Below are positions 48,643 through 58,077 of a stretch of 64,000 bases of DNA, piece by piece. A program made the translations under genes and the position numbers. The DNA comes from Artocarpus heterophyllus (Eukaryota > Streptophyta > Magnoliopsida > Rosales > Moraceae): NCBI GenBank assembly GCA_025403435.1, contig CM046343.1, forward strand, positions 27,186,742 through 27,250,741, in the 5' to 3' direction. The stretch's first letter is position 1, and each line of letters opens with the position of its first letter. The notes beneath the pieces were generated by a model, which saw nothing but the letters and a program-made list of their open reading frames with translations, ran no database searches and was not told the origin of the DNA.

Positions 48643-50600
48643 TGTGAGATCGAAATGTCGTGTTGTGTTGTGGAGTCGGGAAGCCTGGAAGGACTAAAAT
48701 AAGTGAAAAGTGGAGGTGAGTTTTTATGAAGACGACAAATAAGCACACAACTCTCCCCTGCCCACCAATGGGAAGTTGGCGAGTCAGTGGGAGTTTTGTT
48801 TTGTTCTGTTTGGTGACTCAGGAAAATGCTTGTGGGGGTTCTTGGACTTGTTTTTTTATGGTTTTTACTTGTTAAACGACGAAATACATGTCGTACCTGC
48901 AAACGACCAAAAAAGGCATGTCCACGACATGTCGTTTTTAGCTAGACAACAATTTTAATATACGACATGTAGTTTTTACCTCTCTAAAAATTTAAAAAAA
49001 AAAACAAGAAAGAAAGACTAAGGGCCCATTTATTCATGTTTTCAAGATGGGTGAAAATAGTTTTGTTTTAAAAAATAAGAATTTTTGGAAATTATGCTGA
49101 GAGTATTTTTAAAATTTTTGTATCAAAAAACATGCAAAAACATTTTCAAAAACTCCTAAAACAATACCTAACGAGGCGTAAAGTTATATCAGTTTCTGTG
49201 TTCTAAAAGCAATCCCTAACTAGGCCAATATCAACTTATATTCAATGTCCTATATCACTACATGGAAAGTATTTGTATCGTGTTTCTTTAATTTTTGCCC
49301 TTTGTTTTGCTTTTTGTGAATCATGACTAATTTTCTTGCTGTAATTGATTTTAATCCTATTGCTCATTGCGTCATTTTCAAAACTAATATTTTGTTCCTT
49401 GTCAAAAATTTTAAAAAGGAGGGTATTCCTATGGATATAATTCATATTTTAAATGCCTGTGTTGAGATTCCACAGTTCGAGTGTAGTGAGATCTCTCAAT
49501 GTGCATGTTAGCGGTGCCATCGCTCTTTGGGAGTACACTCGACCGTAGAGACTTTGACAGCCATGTTTGAACTTGACGAATACCAGTTGATTTGAACAAG
49601 GAACTTACTGAACTCAAAAATGCTCAGCTGCACAGCAGAGTATGAAAAATCTAACAATTTTATCCATCGTAGATTTTTTGAACAAAAAGAAATAGAGATG
49701 AAACAAACATGCCTTTTGTTAGACCGAATTTATTTCTAAAATATAATTTTCTTCTTGATAAAATTTTCAAGAAAATTTTATTATTCAAAAAGTAACAAAA
49801 CTTAAGATCATTTTTTTTTTAAATTGATGTTTTGTTTTAGAGTTTTATTGTTTTTAATTTCATAGGATTTTTTATTATTGTTTAAAGGTAATTATATCGT
49901 TTGGTTCAATTTTTTCTATTAGAAAGATGAAATTGAAACAAGTTTTTTAGATTTAAAGGATATTTTTATAGTTTTTAAAAATAAATGTACAAATTAAGAA
50001 ATAGTTAAAAATAAGAGATATAATTATGTAACTAATCTATTTAAAAGTTCTTATTATTTGTATTTAATACACCATATATAATTTATATTATGTCATATAA
50101 AATTACAAATGACACATATAAACTTTTATTGTAGTGCATAAAAACTTGCTGCACCCATAAAAGACATCTTGGAAGGCGAGCAGTCGATGTCCAACAAGGC
50201 ATGCATAAAATTGGGCCCAATCTAATGAAACCAACAGACCCAACCGAACTTGGGCCTTTGTTACTAATCAGCTCAAAAGGACAATGGCCCAATCTTTTTG
50301 AAACTAAGCCCATGGGTTGATGTTCGGGCTTAGAGAGGTGCAATCCTGATCAGGCCGACCCAACCCAAAGGCATAATAAAAAAAGGCCTAAAAACTGCTC
50401 TTCCTCATACTCAAACCCCGCACCTTTTTGCATCTAAAAGCGCGTCTTAACACTTTATGCGACCTTCTCCCTTGACAAACTAATTGCATAAAAACATATA
50501 TTAAACTAAACCGACCCAACCCAAGCCAAACCAAGAGGGCTTTTATTTCGGACTCAGTGATTTTTGTACTCAATCCTATGGCATCTATAAGATAGCCAAT

Positions 50601-50641
<41 letters not shown>

Positions 50642-51389
50642 ACCCTAGTTTTGAGACACACCTTGTTCAAGTCTATAAAGTCGATACCCCTTGGAGTCTC
50701 CACTTCTCCAAGTCGTCACCACCCTTTAGAGTTATCACTGCCACTTGGAGTCGTCTCCTCCTCTTGAAGTTGATTAGCTTATGGTCACCTAATAGGGATT
50801 TTTTTTAACTTTGGAGTTCATGTCAAATTGAGTTAAGTTGGTCAATCCGAACACAATGCAATATTGACCCAAATAGGTTTATTATAAATCCAAATTTACT
50901 AACTTTGCATGGTTTTTGTGCTTTGTTGTCGTGTCATGGTCTAAACTATTATAAGTTTAATTAAGGAGAAATTATGTAACGTAGAGCAATTTGTCAAAAC
51001 ATGTTTAAGTGAATAGCATATTTTAAAGTTGCAAAAGTAAATGACATCTTTCTAATTAATAAAATTTATTATTCCACTTATACCACTAGATTTTTTTTCC
51101 TTTTCCCCTTCCTTTCTCTTCTCTCACTTATCAGAGTTAAAAATCCTAAAAATTTTTAGTTTTCCTCTCTCTCTCTCTCTCTCTCTCTAGGCAAGGTTCG
51201 TCGAGAAGCCATCGTTGTCGTCTTGATCGCGGTTGCTCTCTCGTCATCATGACATCATCGCAGGCGACCTTCCCAAAGGAGATTGAAGGTTGGCTGTCGT
51301 TGTTGTCTGCGGCCATCACTCGTCATCTCTAGTTGTCGTTGGCGATGACTCGCAAATTTGTTCCAACGTGAAAGAGAGAGCGCATGAGA
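48643..51389. other. Intergenic, upstream of UGLYAH
   Basis: 48860-48980 contains three variants of CGACATGTCGTTTTTA in both orientations, a small palindromic cluster in the UGLYAH promoter region. An A-run of about 40 lies at 50600-50640. CT repeats are at 51163-51188. No gene was recognised. Confidence 0.65.
50600..50640. repeat. Poly(A) tract
   Basis: About 40 consecutive A. It could mark the 3' end of an old retroposed copy, but nothing recognisable precedes it. Confidence 0.9.
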
Positions 51390-52632
51390 GAGAATGTAAC
51401 GCCCCTATATGGGGGTTAACAGTTTTTAATGAGATAAAATAAAAATAAATAATAAAAGTAAAACCTTAAAAATAAAATTTGCCCGGGACTTAAATGAAAA
51501 CTCTCAACTCAAAAATAAAAAAATATAAACGATAAATAAACCACAGTTTTAATGTAGCACCTTAAATTTAATAATATAAACTGTTGTCATCATCATTTAA
51601 ACCCTCAACACATTGTAATACAGTCACAGAAAGTAACAATTGATGCTTACATTATCATGAAGAACATTCTCAACGATTGAAGCAGTCCCAATGTAATATA
51701 GTTACATCACTTCCTCAACTATATTTCTCGTAGCCACCTCACACTTAGTGAGTCCTGAAAAGATATAAACATAAGGGAATGAGCAACACTATGCTCAGTA
51801 GAGAAAGCTATTACTCACCTCTATCATTACCACATTAAAATCTGCATGGTTAGTAAGTCACATCATATTTCAGATTATGAGGTTTATTATGATCACATCT
51901 TATGGATACCGTAGTTAATCATTACCAAGTGTCATAATTACACATTTATACAAATATTACCAATCATCATTGTTCCTAGGTATCCATGTTAAATTGAGTA
52001 TCACTCAACTCATCGAAACCCAAGTGGGCGCACTTGATCACCCTATAAACATTCCAAGGGTGTTCCGGTGAGGGGACATCAAGCCCCGAGTCCTCACCAA
52101 ATCAATTCCTGTACAGTGTGTTCTGGGACTTTCAACCCAAGGAAGCGTCATCACCTTCCCCCTATTTTACCTTTTTGGGTATTCATGCCCAAGGACGTAA
52201 CCGTCGCTCTCTTCATGTCTCACAATTTCTCTATATTGAATCATTATTAATAGAGTTAGTTTTCCTAACCATGCTTCTCAATTTATAACATGTGTCAATT
52301 CATTATGTTCATCGTCGTACAATACAAGACGAGTCCATATCATAGTTTCATATGTGATACTCATATAATATCAGTTCAACATAGATATATATATTGCGGC
52401 AAAACAATCAATTTTAATTCTATAAAAACCCTACAAAAGATGAGTAATAGAATCCCTACCTTTTAAGCTTATCAACAGTCTCTTAATCCTGGAATCAATT
52501 AACGTTAGCTCCACACTCCCTTGATCTTGAACTCCAAGCAAAACAGATCCAGTTGTATCTCGCTGTATCTACGAAGCATCCTCTGTAGTGCTCCTCGAGC
52601 GACTATGAATGGCTAGGAATGCTTCCTGGAGA

Positions 52633-52992
52633 TCATACATTCTTGAAAACGTCATTCTGGACTCCGATACTGCTGTTTGAATCGCCTCGATTCGCGTGCA
52701 GTCGGTACCGGATGATTTTCATCGGAGTGGAATTTGCTCGAACGGAGGTCACCATTGCATCCAGAGCATCGAAACGAGTCAGGAGGCGGTCTCGGATCTT
52801 CGATCGGAGGTCCGGATCACAAAATCCCATTTTGGCCTTTGACCGGCCGTTAACCGGCGTTGACCACCGTTGACCGGCCGTTGACCGGCGGCGGTTGGCT
52901 CCGTTGAGGGCTGAGCTCGAGCCTACCCCCCCTAATTTGACCCTTCTGAGTTCAATGCTGATGTCAATTTCATTCAATTCGACCTCTAACAT
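52633..52992 (-). other. 119-codon ORF within LTR (paralogue at 59324-59683)
   Basis: It begins at ATG (52990-52992), is on the element's sense strand, and contains a basic segment and a DALDAMVTSVRANS stretch. The two LTR copies differ by three amino-acid changes and no stops. No domain recognised. It may be a leader ORF or chance. Confidence 0.35.
52839..52886 (+). promoter_or_regulatory. Four TTGACC (W-box-like) motifs at helical spacing, 3' LTR copy
   Basis: TTGACC starts at 52839, 52860, 52870 and 52881, with a mutated unit TTAACC at 52850 filling the gap. TTGAC[CT] is the core WRKY binding site. The unit period is 10-11 bp. The same layout is at 59530-59577. Function is inferred from motif only. 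Confidence 0.55.
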
Positions 52993-53922
52993 AGCAAATC
53001 GAAGACGGAATTCACGGCCACAACCGGCGGCTCCGATCTCCTATCTCCGGCGGAGATACCGTGAAATTGAGGTGGGGGAATTGTTCCCCGACCTCCTCTG
53101 AGTATTTCCCCTACGGTGGGGTAGCTCAACACCGCGTGGAACGGCGGCTCCACCTAGCTCCACGGCGGTGCACGACGGAGATGCCGTTCTCCGTCCTCCG
53201 GCCATCATTTCGTGCAATTGAGGTATCGAATTTCTTCCTCTCGGTCCTCTGAAGGTGTTTGTGCCTTCAATTTGGCACAAAACGGCCTAAAATGGCCAAC
53301 CCAACCTCACCCACGGCGACGGTGGCGGGCGTCTTCGTTCTCCGGCGAGGGGCGGCGGAACGGTGCAATTGACCGAGGGGTCTTGCTCGCCGTCGCCCTC
53401 TGATCATTTTGGCACCGGCGGTGTGCTACACCGCTGCCATATGCGGCGGCTCCGACGACGGCTCCACGGCGGCGACGAGGCAGCTCCGGCGAAGCTGTTC
53501 TAGCCAGAATTGAGCTGGGAAATTGGTACCATATTGTTCCTCTCCTCACACTGAGTCCATAGACACCAAAATCACGTCGATTGGTGGTCGGACGGCCGAG
53601 AAACGATGTCGGGAAAATATGGGTTTCACCGCCACTTTGGGCGGCGCGTGAGCCCTCCTCCGGCGGTGTTTTGGGTGGCACGACACCTCGTTGGACTCAG
53701 CTCAACGAGAGCTTCCCACTGGTATGGGAGGTGTCGAAAAATAACGCCAGAATCTCAAACGAGATTTGAGGAGAAAGAGAGAAAATTCTAGAGAGAGAAA
53801 GAGGAGAGAGAAAGTCTCGAGTTTCTCTCAATTTTCTGATTTTTTTATATATATATATATATATATATACTAAAAATTAATCTAATTACCTTAATACCCT
53901 TAGGGGAATAACGGGTGTCACA

Positions 53923-53936
53923 GCTCTACCCCCCTT
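53923..53936 (-). other. Polypurine tract of cargo-carrying element
   Basis: The minus strand reads AAGGGGGGTAGAGC directly before the LTR start TGTGACACC. Confidence 0.8.
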
Positions 53937-54586
53937 AAAGAAATTTCGTCCTCGAAATTTCAATTCTAGTAATACTAGTAAAAATTATGATTCCAATTCC
54001 GGGTCTAAACCGTTAATGTTGTTTGTCCTCCAAATTTAAGCTATCGTATCTCCACTCATTTACTTGCATAATAAATCTTACTCCTAAATCCCTCAATGAG
54101 AGTATTTCTGACAAGTTTCAACTTATAACACCGTATACTAGTCTAAGAATCTGATCAGGCATACATATTGACCATATCATGATTCCAGTCCTTCATTGTC
54201 CATGGACTGTGATTTACAATCACATTTAAGGAGATTGCCAGAGAAATTTTATCTACTTCATCTTTAGGTTCCTTTTCCTTTTTGAGTAAGGAAAAGTCAA
54301 ATATATTTGATTTCATACCTCAACTAATAAACTAAAACATAATCATAAAACATATATCACAAACACTTCTATTCAAAACCATACATTAAACTTATTCATA
54401 GAGTTATTAAGCGGAATCTCTGGTTGCAAACATACCCGACATATTTTTCATTAAACAGCTATCCTCATGACACAAACATTCAACCCAAATAATATACTCA
54501 TATTTCATATGGAATATCCCCATAACTGACTCTGGTACTTCCACATAATATTAACAGAATATTACACATTACAAACATAATACGGA

Positions 54587-54736
54587 TACGTTTCGAGAGT
54601 ACAAGGCACTCCGTATACCAGCTATCCATATCATGCATGCTTAGAGGATACAAAAACATCGATAAACAAAAGATCGGACCTTAAGAAGGATGCGTTTCGA
54701 GAGCATCAAGTACTCCGTATCCAGCCATCCCGGCAT
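54587..54736. repeat. Two ~45-bp direct repeats in the 3' internal region
   Basis: 54589-54630 and 54692-54732 share CGTTTCGAGAG, then CAAG, ACTCCGTAT and CCAGC/CCATCC blocks in the same order about 103 bp apart, just downstream of the LOG-like ORF on the sense strand. Confidence 0.75.
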
Positions 54737-54865
54737 TAGGCTCAATGAATCTAAAAGATTGAACAACAGCGTACCACAAGAAACACAGAATACAAGGCAA
54801 ACGGTTATTCGTAACACACGAAATACGGACACACATGGCTACATGCCAAAGATAAAACAAAAAGA

Positions 54866-55516
54866 TTACAGATGGAGATTCAAATCAATTGGCCGCTCCC
54901 GGCTTTCCCTTTCCCATTCAAGCTTGGATGTTGCAGTGTCGGATTCTGGATGTATGATTTGCATTTTATCTATCAATTCCTCAGCTGTTGAAGCAGTGAC
55001 AAAGATTTGTCTCTCCGATTCTGTAGTGATGTTTTCTTCCACAGCGTAATCTAGAAATTTCAAAAGACCGTCATAAAAACCCTTTACGTTCAGCAGTCCC
55101 AAAGGTTTGGAATAAAAGCCCAACAATTGCCCACAAGCAACTATAAATATTTCCTCAAGAGTACCTAGACCACCAGGTAATGCTATAAAAGCATCAGAAT
55201 TATAGATTATGTCTTTAAAATTTTTAGGGATACTCCTGACTCCTTCTCCCTTACCTATGGCTTCCTTACAAAGGTTTCCTTCAACTGGAATATGAGGCCA
55301 AATTCTTACATCAGTAGCGTCGCTAGACCTAGCTGCTAGTGCCATATTTACCATCATTTTTATACTACCACCCCCATAGATTATGTTAATCTTCTTGCGT
55401 GCTAGGACTTGCCCTAAGTGATTTGCAGCTTCTAAATAAGCTTTATCTTTTCCAAGGCTGGAACCACAAAAGACACAGACATTCTTTATTTTCTTCGTGG
55501 ACTGGGAGGTAGACAT
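54866..55516 (-). CDS. LOG-like protein (cytokinin riboside monophosphate phosphoribohydrolase family), intronless, cargo of LTR element
   Basis: 216 codons from ATG 55516; the frame is open 13 codons further but without an ATG. LOG enzymes release active cytokinin bases from their riboside 5'-monophosphates. Present are CVFCGSSLGK near the N-terminus (14-23), GGGS (48-51), SDAFIALPGG (107-116) and the hallmark GTLEE (118-122). KPLGLLNVKGFYDGLLKFLD then follows plant LOGs closely. Ungapped comparison with plant LOGs puts Asn99 where these enzymes have the conserved Arg of the QRKA block. The glycine loop after GGGS reads IKMMV instead of IGLMG, so activity is doubtful or altered. Plant LOG genes have several introns; this copy has none, pointing to capture through RNA. 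It lies 650 bp downstream of the cysteine-rich ORF on the same strand. No disabling mutation. Confidence 0.85.
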   Translation of the reverse strand: MSTSQSTKKIKNVCVFCGSSLGKDKAYLEAANHLGQVLARKKINIIYGGGSIKMMVNMALAARSSDATDVRIWPHIPVEGNLCKEAIGKGEGVRSIPKNFKDIIYNSDAFIALPGGLGTLEEIFIVACGQLLGFYSKPLGLLNVKGFYDGLLKFLDYAVEENITTESERQIFVTASTAEELIDKMQIIHPESDTATSKLEWERESRERPIDLNLHL

Positions 55517-55555
55517 ATTTGGTTTATAGAAGTGGTTGCTTAATGTCTGCTCCAC

Positions 55556-56165
55556 TTAGACTTCGGGTTCTACATGAGATTTTAAAGATGAGAAATACAC
55601 AAAAAGGGCTAAAGAGATAGACGAGTAGGTAATGAAAAGGTAATCCAAAGATTTAAACAAAATCTTGTGCGGATAAGAAAGTAAGATAAGGTGATTGATA
55701 GTTTACAGAAAATCTGATTCACTTTTTGAAAAAGATTAGACTCTAATTGTATAGCTTTTGACAATTGAGAACAATTCGACAGAAGACCCTCTTGACACAA
55801 CTGTAGACTTTTTGACAAATATACACCAAGTCTAGAAATTTAATATAAACCACAAATACTGTAGAACTTTTGAAATTTGAGACACAAATCTTGAAATATC
55901 TGGATAAGCTTTTCAAAATTCAAACATATTACTGTACCGTATGTAACGTGTCTGATAAGATAATATATTTTATTATATATATATATATATTTAAGAAAAT
56001 CATAAATTAAATAAGATATTAACACTTACTGTATCAATCTAATAATCACAATTATTTCAAACACAAAAGCAAATATTCTGAGTAAAAGAAAAACACAAAC
56101 TGTTGAACATCAGCTAAAACTGCTTCAAATAAGCAAAGACTAAATAACCTTTATAGAGCGATGAC
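55556..56165. other. Spacer between the two cargo ORFs
   Basis: AT-rich, with a TA tract at 55974-55990. No coding sequence and no polyA trace between the ORFs. Confidence 0.6.
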
Positions 56166-56687
56166 TTATTCCCCATCCAGTTTTCTTATGGCTTGACAAA
56201 CAGGATCTAGAAATACCATATTCCTGAGGCGTTGTCTTTCTGTATAAAATTTAGGCCAGAGTTTAAAAATAGCTCCTTGAACATATCCACTAGGGTGACC
56301 GTGGAGAGGAGGATGGATGCTATCCAAGTTCTCCTTTGAAAGTCCATCCCTACAAAACCTTATTTTATCCTCTCTATTCGTAGACATATAACCAGGTGAA
56401 GTACATTTACCGTTACAATTTTGTCTTCCACATTTGTTACAAGTGACCACGATGGCACGAGCTCTTCTTTTCATTGCACTACGACTGGTACCTGTTCCTG
56501 GTAAACCGACATCTTGACTAAAGTCACTCGGACGGATTTTCCCCTCTATCAACATTCTCACATCACAAGGGATGCCAAAACGCATAAGAATCCACAACCG
56601 AGTAATTCTAGCCTTGTATTTCTTTCTGAGAATCTTTTGGGAGAGTGATGGGAAATACTTTCTCAGGTGTTGGTACTTTGGGTCCAT
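56166..56687 (-). CDS. Cysteine-rich basic protein resembling plant Betaflexiviridae nucleic-acid-binding protein (Viral_NABP type)
   Basis: 173 codons from ATG 56687 (MDPKYQHLRKYF); the frame is open to 56825, but that start adds a hydrophobic stretch of unlikely relevance. The arrangement is: a helical basic N-terminus; a RFGIPCDVRMLIEG block (36-49); a GTSRSAMKRRARA basic patch (66-78); then C83-x2-C86-x4-C91-x3-C95 and EDKIRFCRDGL (106-116). In carla-, viti- and allexivirus relatives this small 3'-proximal protein binds nucleic acid and often suppresses RNA silencing. The order basic patch, cysteine cluster, IRF-x-x-x-G is what I recognise; the call is by pattern, without alignment. It is not a retroviral CCHC knuckle (no His). 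The ORF is intact and precedes the LOG-like ORF on the element's sense strand, suggesting an old viral capture kept as cargo. Confidence 0.6.
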   Translation of the reverse strand: MDPKYQHLRKYFPSLSQKILRKKYKARITRLWILMRFGIPCDVRMLIEGKIRPSDFSQDVGLPGTGTSRSAMKRRARAIVVTCNKCGRQNCNGKCTSPGYMSTNREDKIRFCRDGLSKENLDSIHPPLHGHPSGYVQGAIFKLWPKFYTERQRLRNMVFLDPVCQAIRKLDGE

Positions 56688-58057
56688 GATGAGATGAAAG
56701 AAGAGTAAATAGAAAGGAAAAATTAAGATAGTAAATTGCAGAATCCTAGAATTCCTTCTTCTTTTAGAGAAAAAGTGAACTCGGAGAAATAAGCTCCTAT
56801 GCACAGTAAACGTATTTGTAAACAATAATTAAACCACTGTATATGACACGTATAGAGATCACGTGAGAGAGACAGTGTGAATCAAACTGATTTAGGATTT
56901 GAACTAGGCCCAAATGTTCTTAGTTGAAAATGGTCAAGTTGTTTCGGGCCTTAACACATTTAGAACGAGTTAAATAACAAACATAAAATTGAAAACCAAT
57001 TTGTATAAATCTTAAACCCAATTCAAAGTCCACTATAGATAAAGTTAACTATAAACAGCAAATCTAATTTAACGACAACAAGGATCTTCCTGAATGATCC
57101 AGCAACTCAAATAATTTTGTTTTAATCAAAACCTTATTGAACAATGCATACACCCATATGTTATTCATAATACTTAACATCTATCAATGGATTCATCATC
57201 ATTACTACCAAGGGTTTAGAATGTGACTAACCTTGAAATCAATACGATTTACGTCTTTCAACGTAGACCATATCAACGAACAAAGACACTTGATGTTACT
57301 ACTTAAGAACATCTACAATCCCCACAATTCTACTTATACAATATATAATTTCCTCATATAACAAAACCTTAGGTAACCAAAAGATTCACTGATACACTTA
57401 AATACAATGTACGTAACAAAATATTCCAATTTTGAGATTCATGCATTCTAGACTTTACACAGTCTCAACAGACCAAAAGTCTAACATTTATCTCTCTCAA
57501 AATTCAATACCATGATTCCCAACTTATATCATATTCCTCAAATAAATAGAACTTTTAAGAAAAGATATTGACACTTATGTGCTCCATCGAATCCACACAT
57601 AATCATTACTTAGGTTTAAATCAATTACGAAAAATTTGGCATGTCTATGTCAAACTTTAAAATCAATAAATCAAGCCTTATATTTCTTATTGTTTTTCAC
57701 GAGACAAAAGGCTTTTAAATCCTCGTATCTACACGAATTTCTCATCGTTTATACGAATTAAATATGCTTATAGATCCAAATATTATACGAATCTCTCATA
57801 AGCATTCTACTTATAAACTCATTCCATATAATTATCATTCCCTCATAACTATTAATACTTTCCTTCTATATAATTATTGTACTCATATAACTATTAATAT
57901 TTTCATTCTATGGCCTTTCCATGTTACATCCTTCTAGACTGTATAAATCAATGTGAAGGTTCATTTTGATGATGACAATGAAAATTCAGCTTCAAAACCA
58001 TCTCAAAAATATATTTTTTTTAAAGTGGTGCTACACTCCCTAGGTTAACCGAACCTA
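56688..58057. other. 5' internal region of cargo element, non-coding
   Basis: About 1.37 kb of AT-rich leader between primer site and first cargo ORF. Six frames show no long ORF and no gag remnant. Confidence 0.7.
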
Positions 58058-58070
58058 GGCTCTGATACCA
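58058..58070 (-). other. Primer-binding site, tRNA-iMet (cargo element)
   Basis: The minus strand reads TGGTATCAGAGCC, seven bases inside the 5' LTR. Confidence 0.92.
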
Positions 58071-58077
58071 AAAATTC

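Larger units (their letters stand above)
51395..53922 (-). repeat. 3' LTR of cargo-carrying element (2528 bp)
   Basis: The plus strand runs TGTAACGCCCC...GGTGTCACA; on the sense strand TGTGACACC...GGGGCGTTACA. It matches 58078-60607 with a modest number of point differences and small indels, such as a short TTTAGG-type insertion near 58505. GC-rich central part; TA microsatellite near 53847-53872. A 119-codon sense-strand ORF (52992-52633) is conserved in the other LTR. Confidence 0.95.

Noticed and set aside
53211..53681. ORFs on both strands in the GC-rich LTR part (GGCGG repeats)
   Set aside because: Overlapping open frames in GC-rich repeat-like sequence, frame-disrupted between the two LTR copies.
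54866..55555. LOG-like ORF starting at 55555
   Set aside because: The first codon there is GTG; the first ATG in frame is at 55516, matching the usual LOG N-terminus length.
56166..56687. Cysteine cluster as a retroviral nucleocapsid zinc knuckle (gag remnant)
   Set aside because: The spacing is C-x2-C-x4-C-x3-C with no histidine, and the flanking sequence lacks capsid features.
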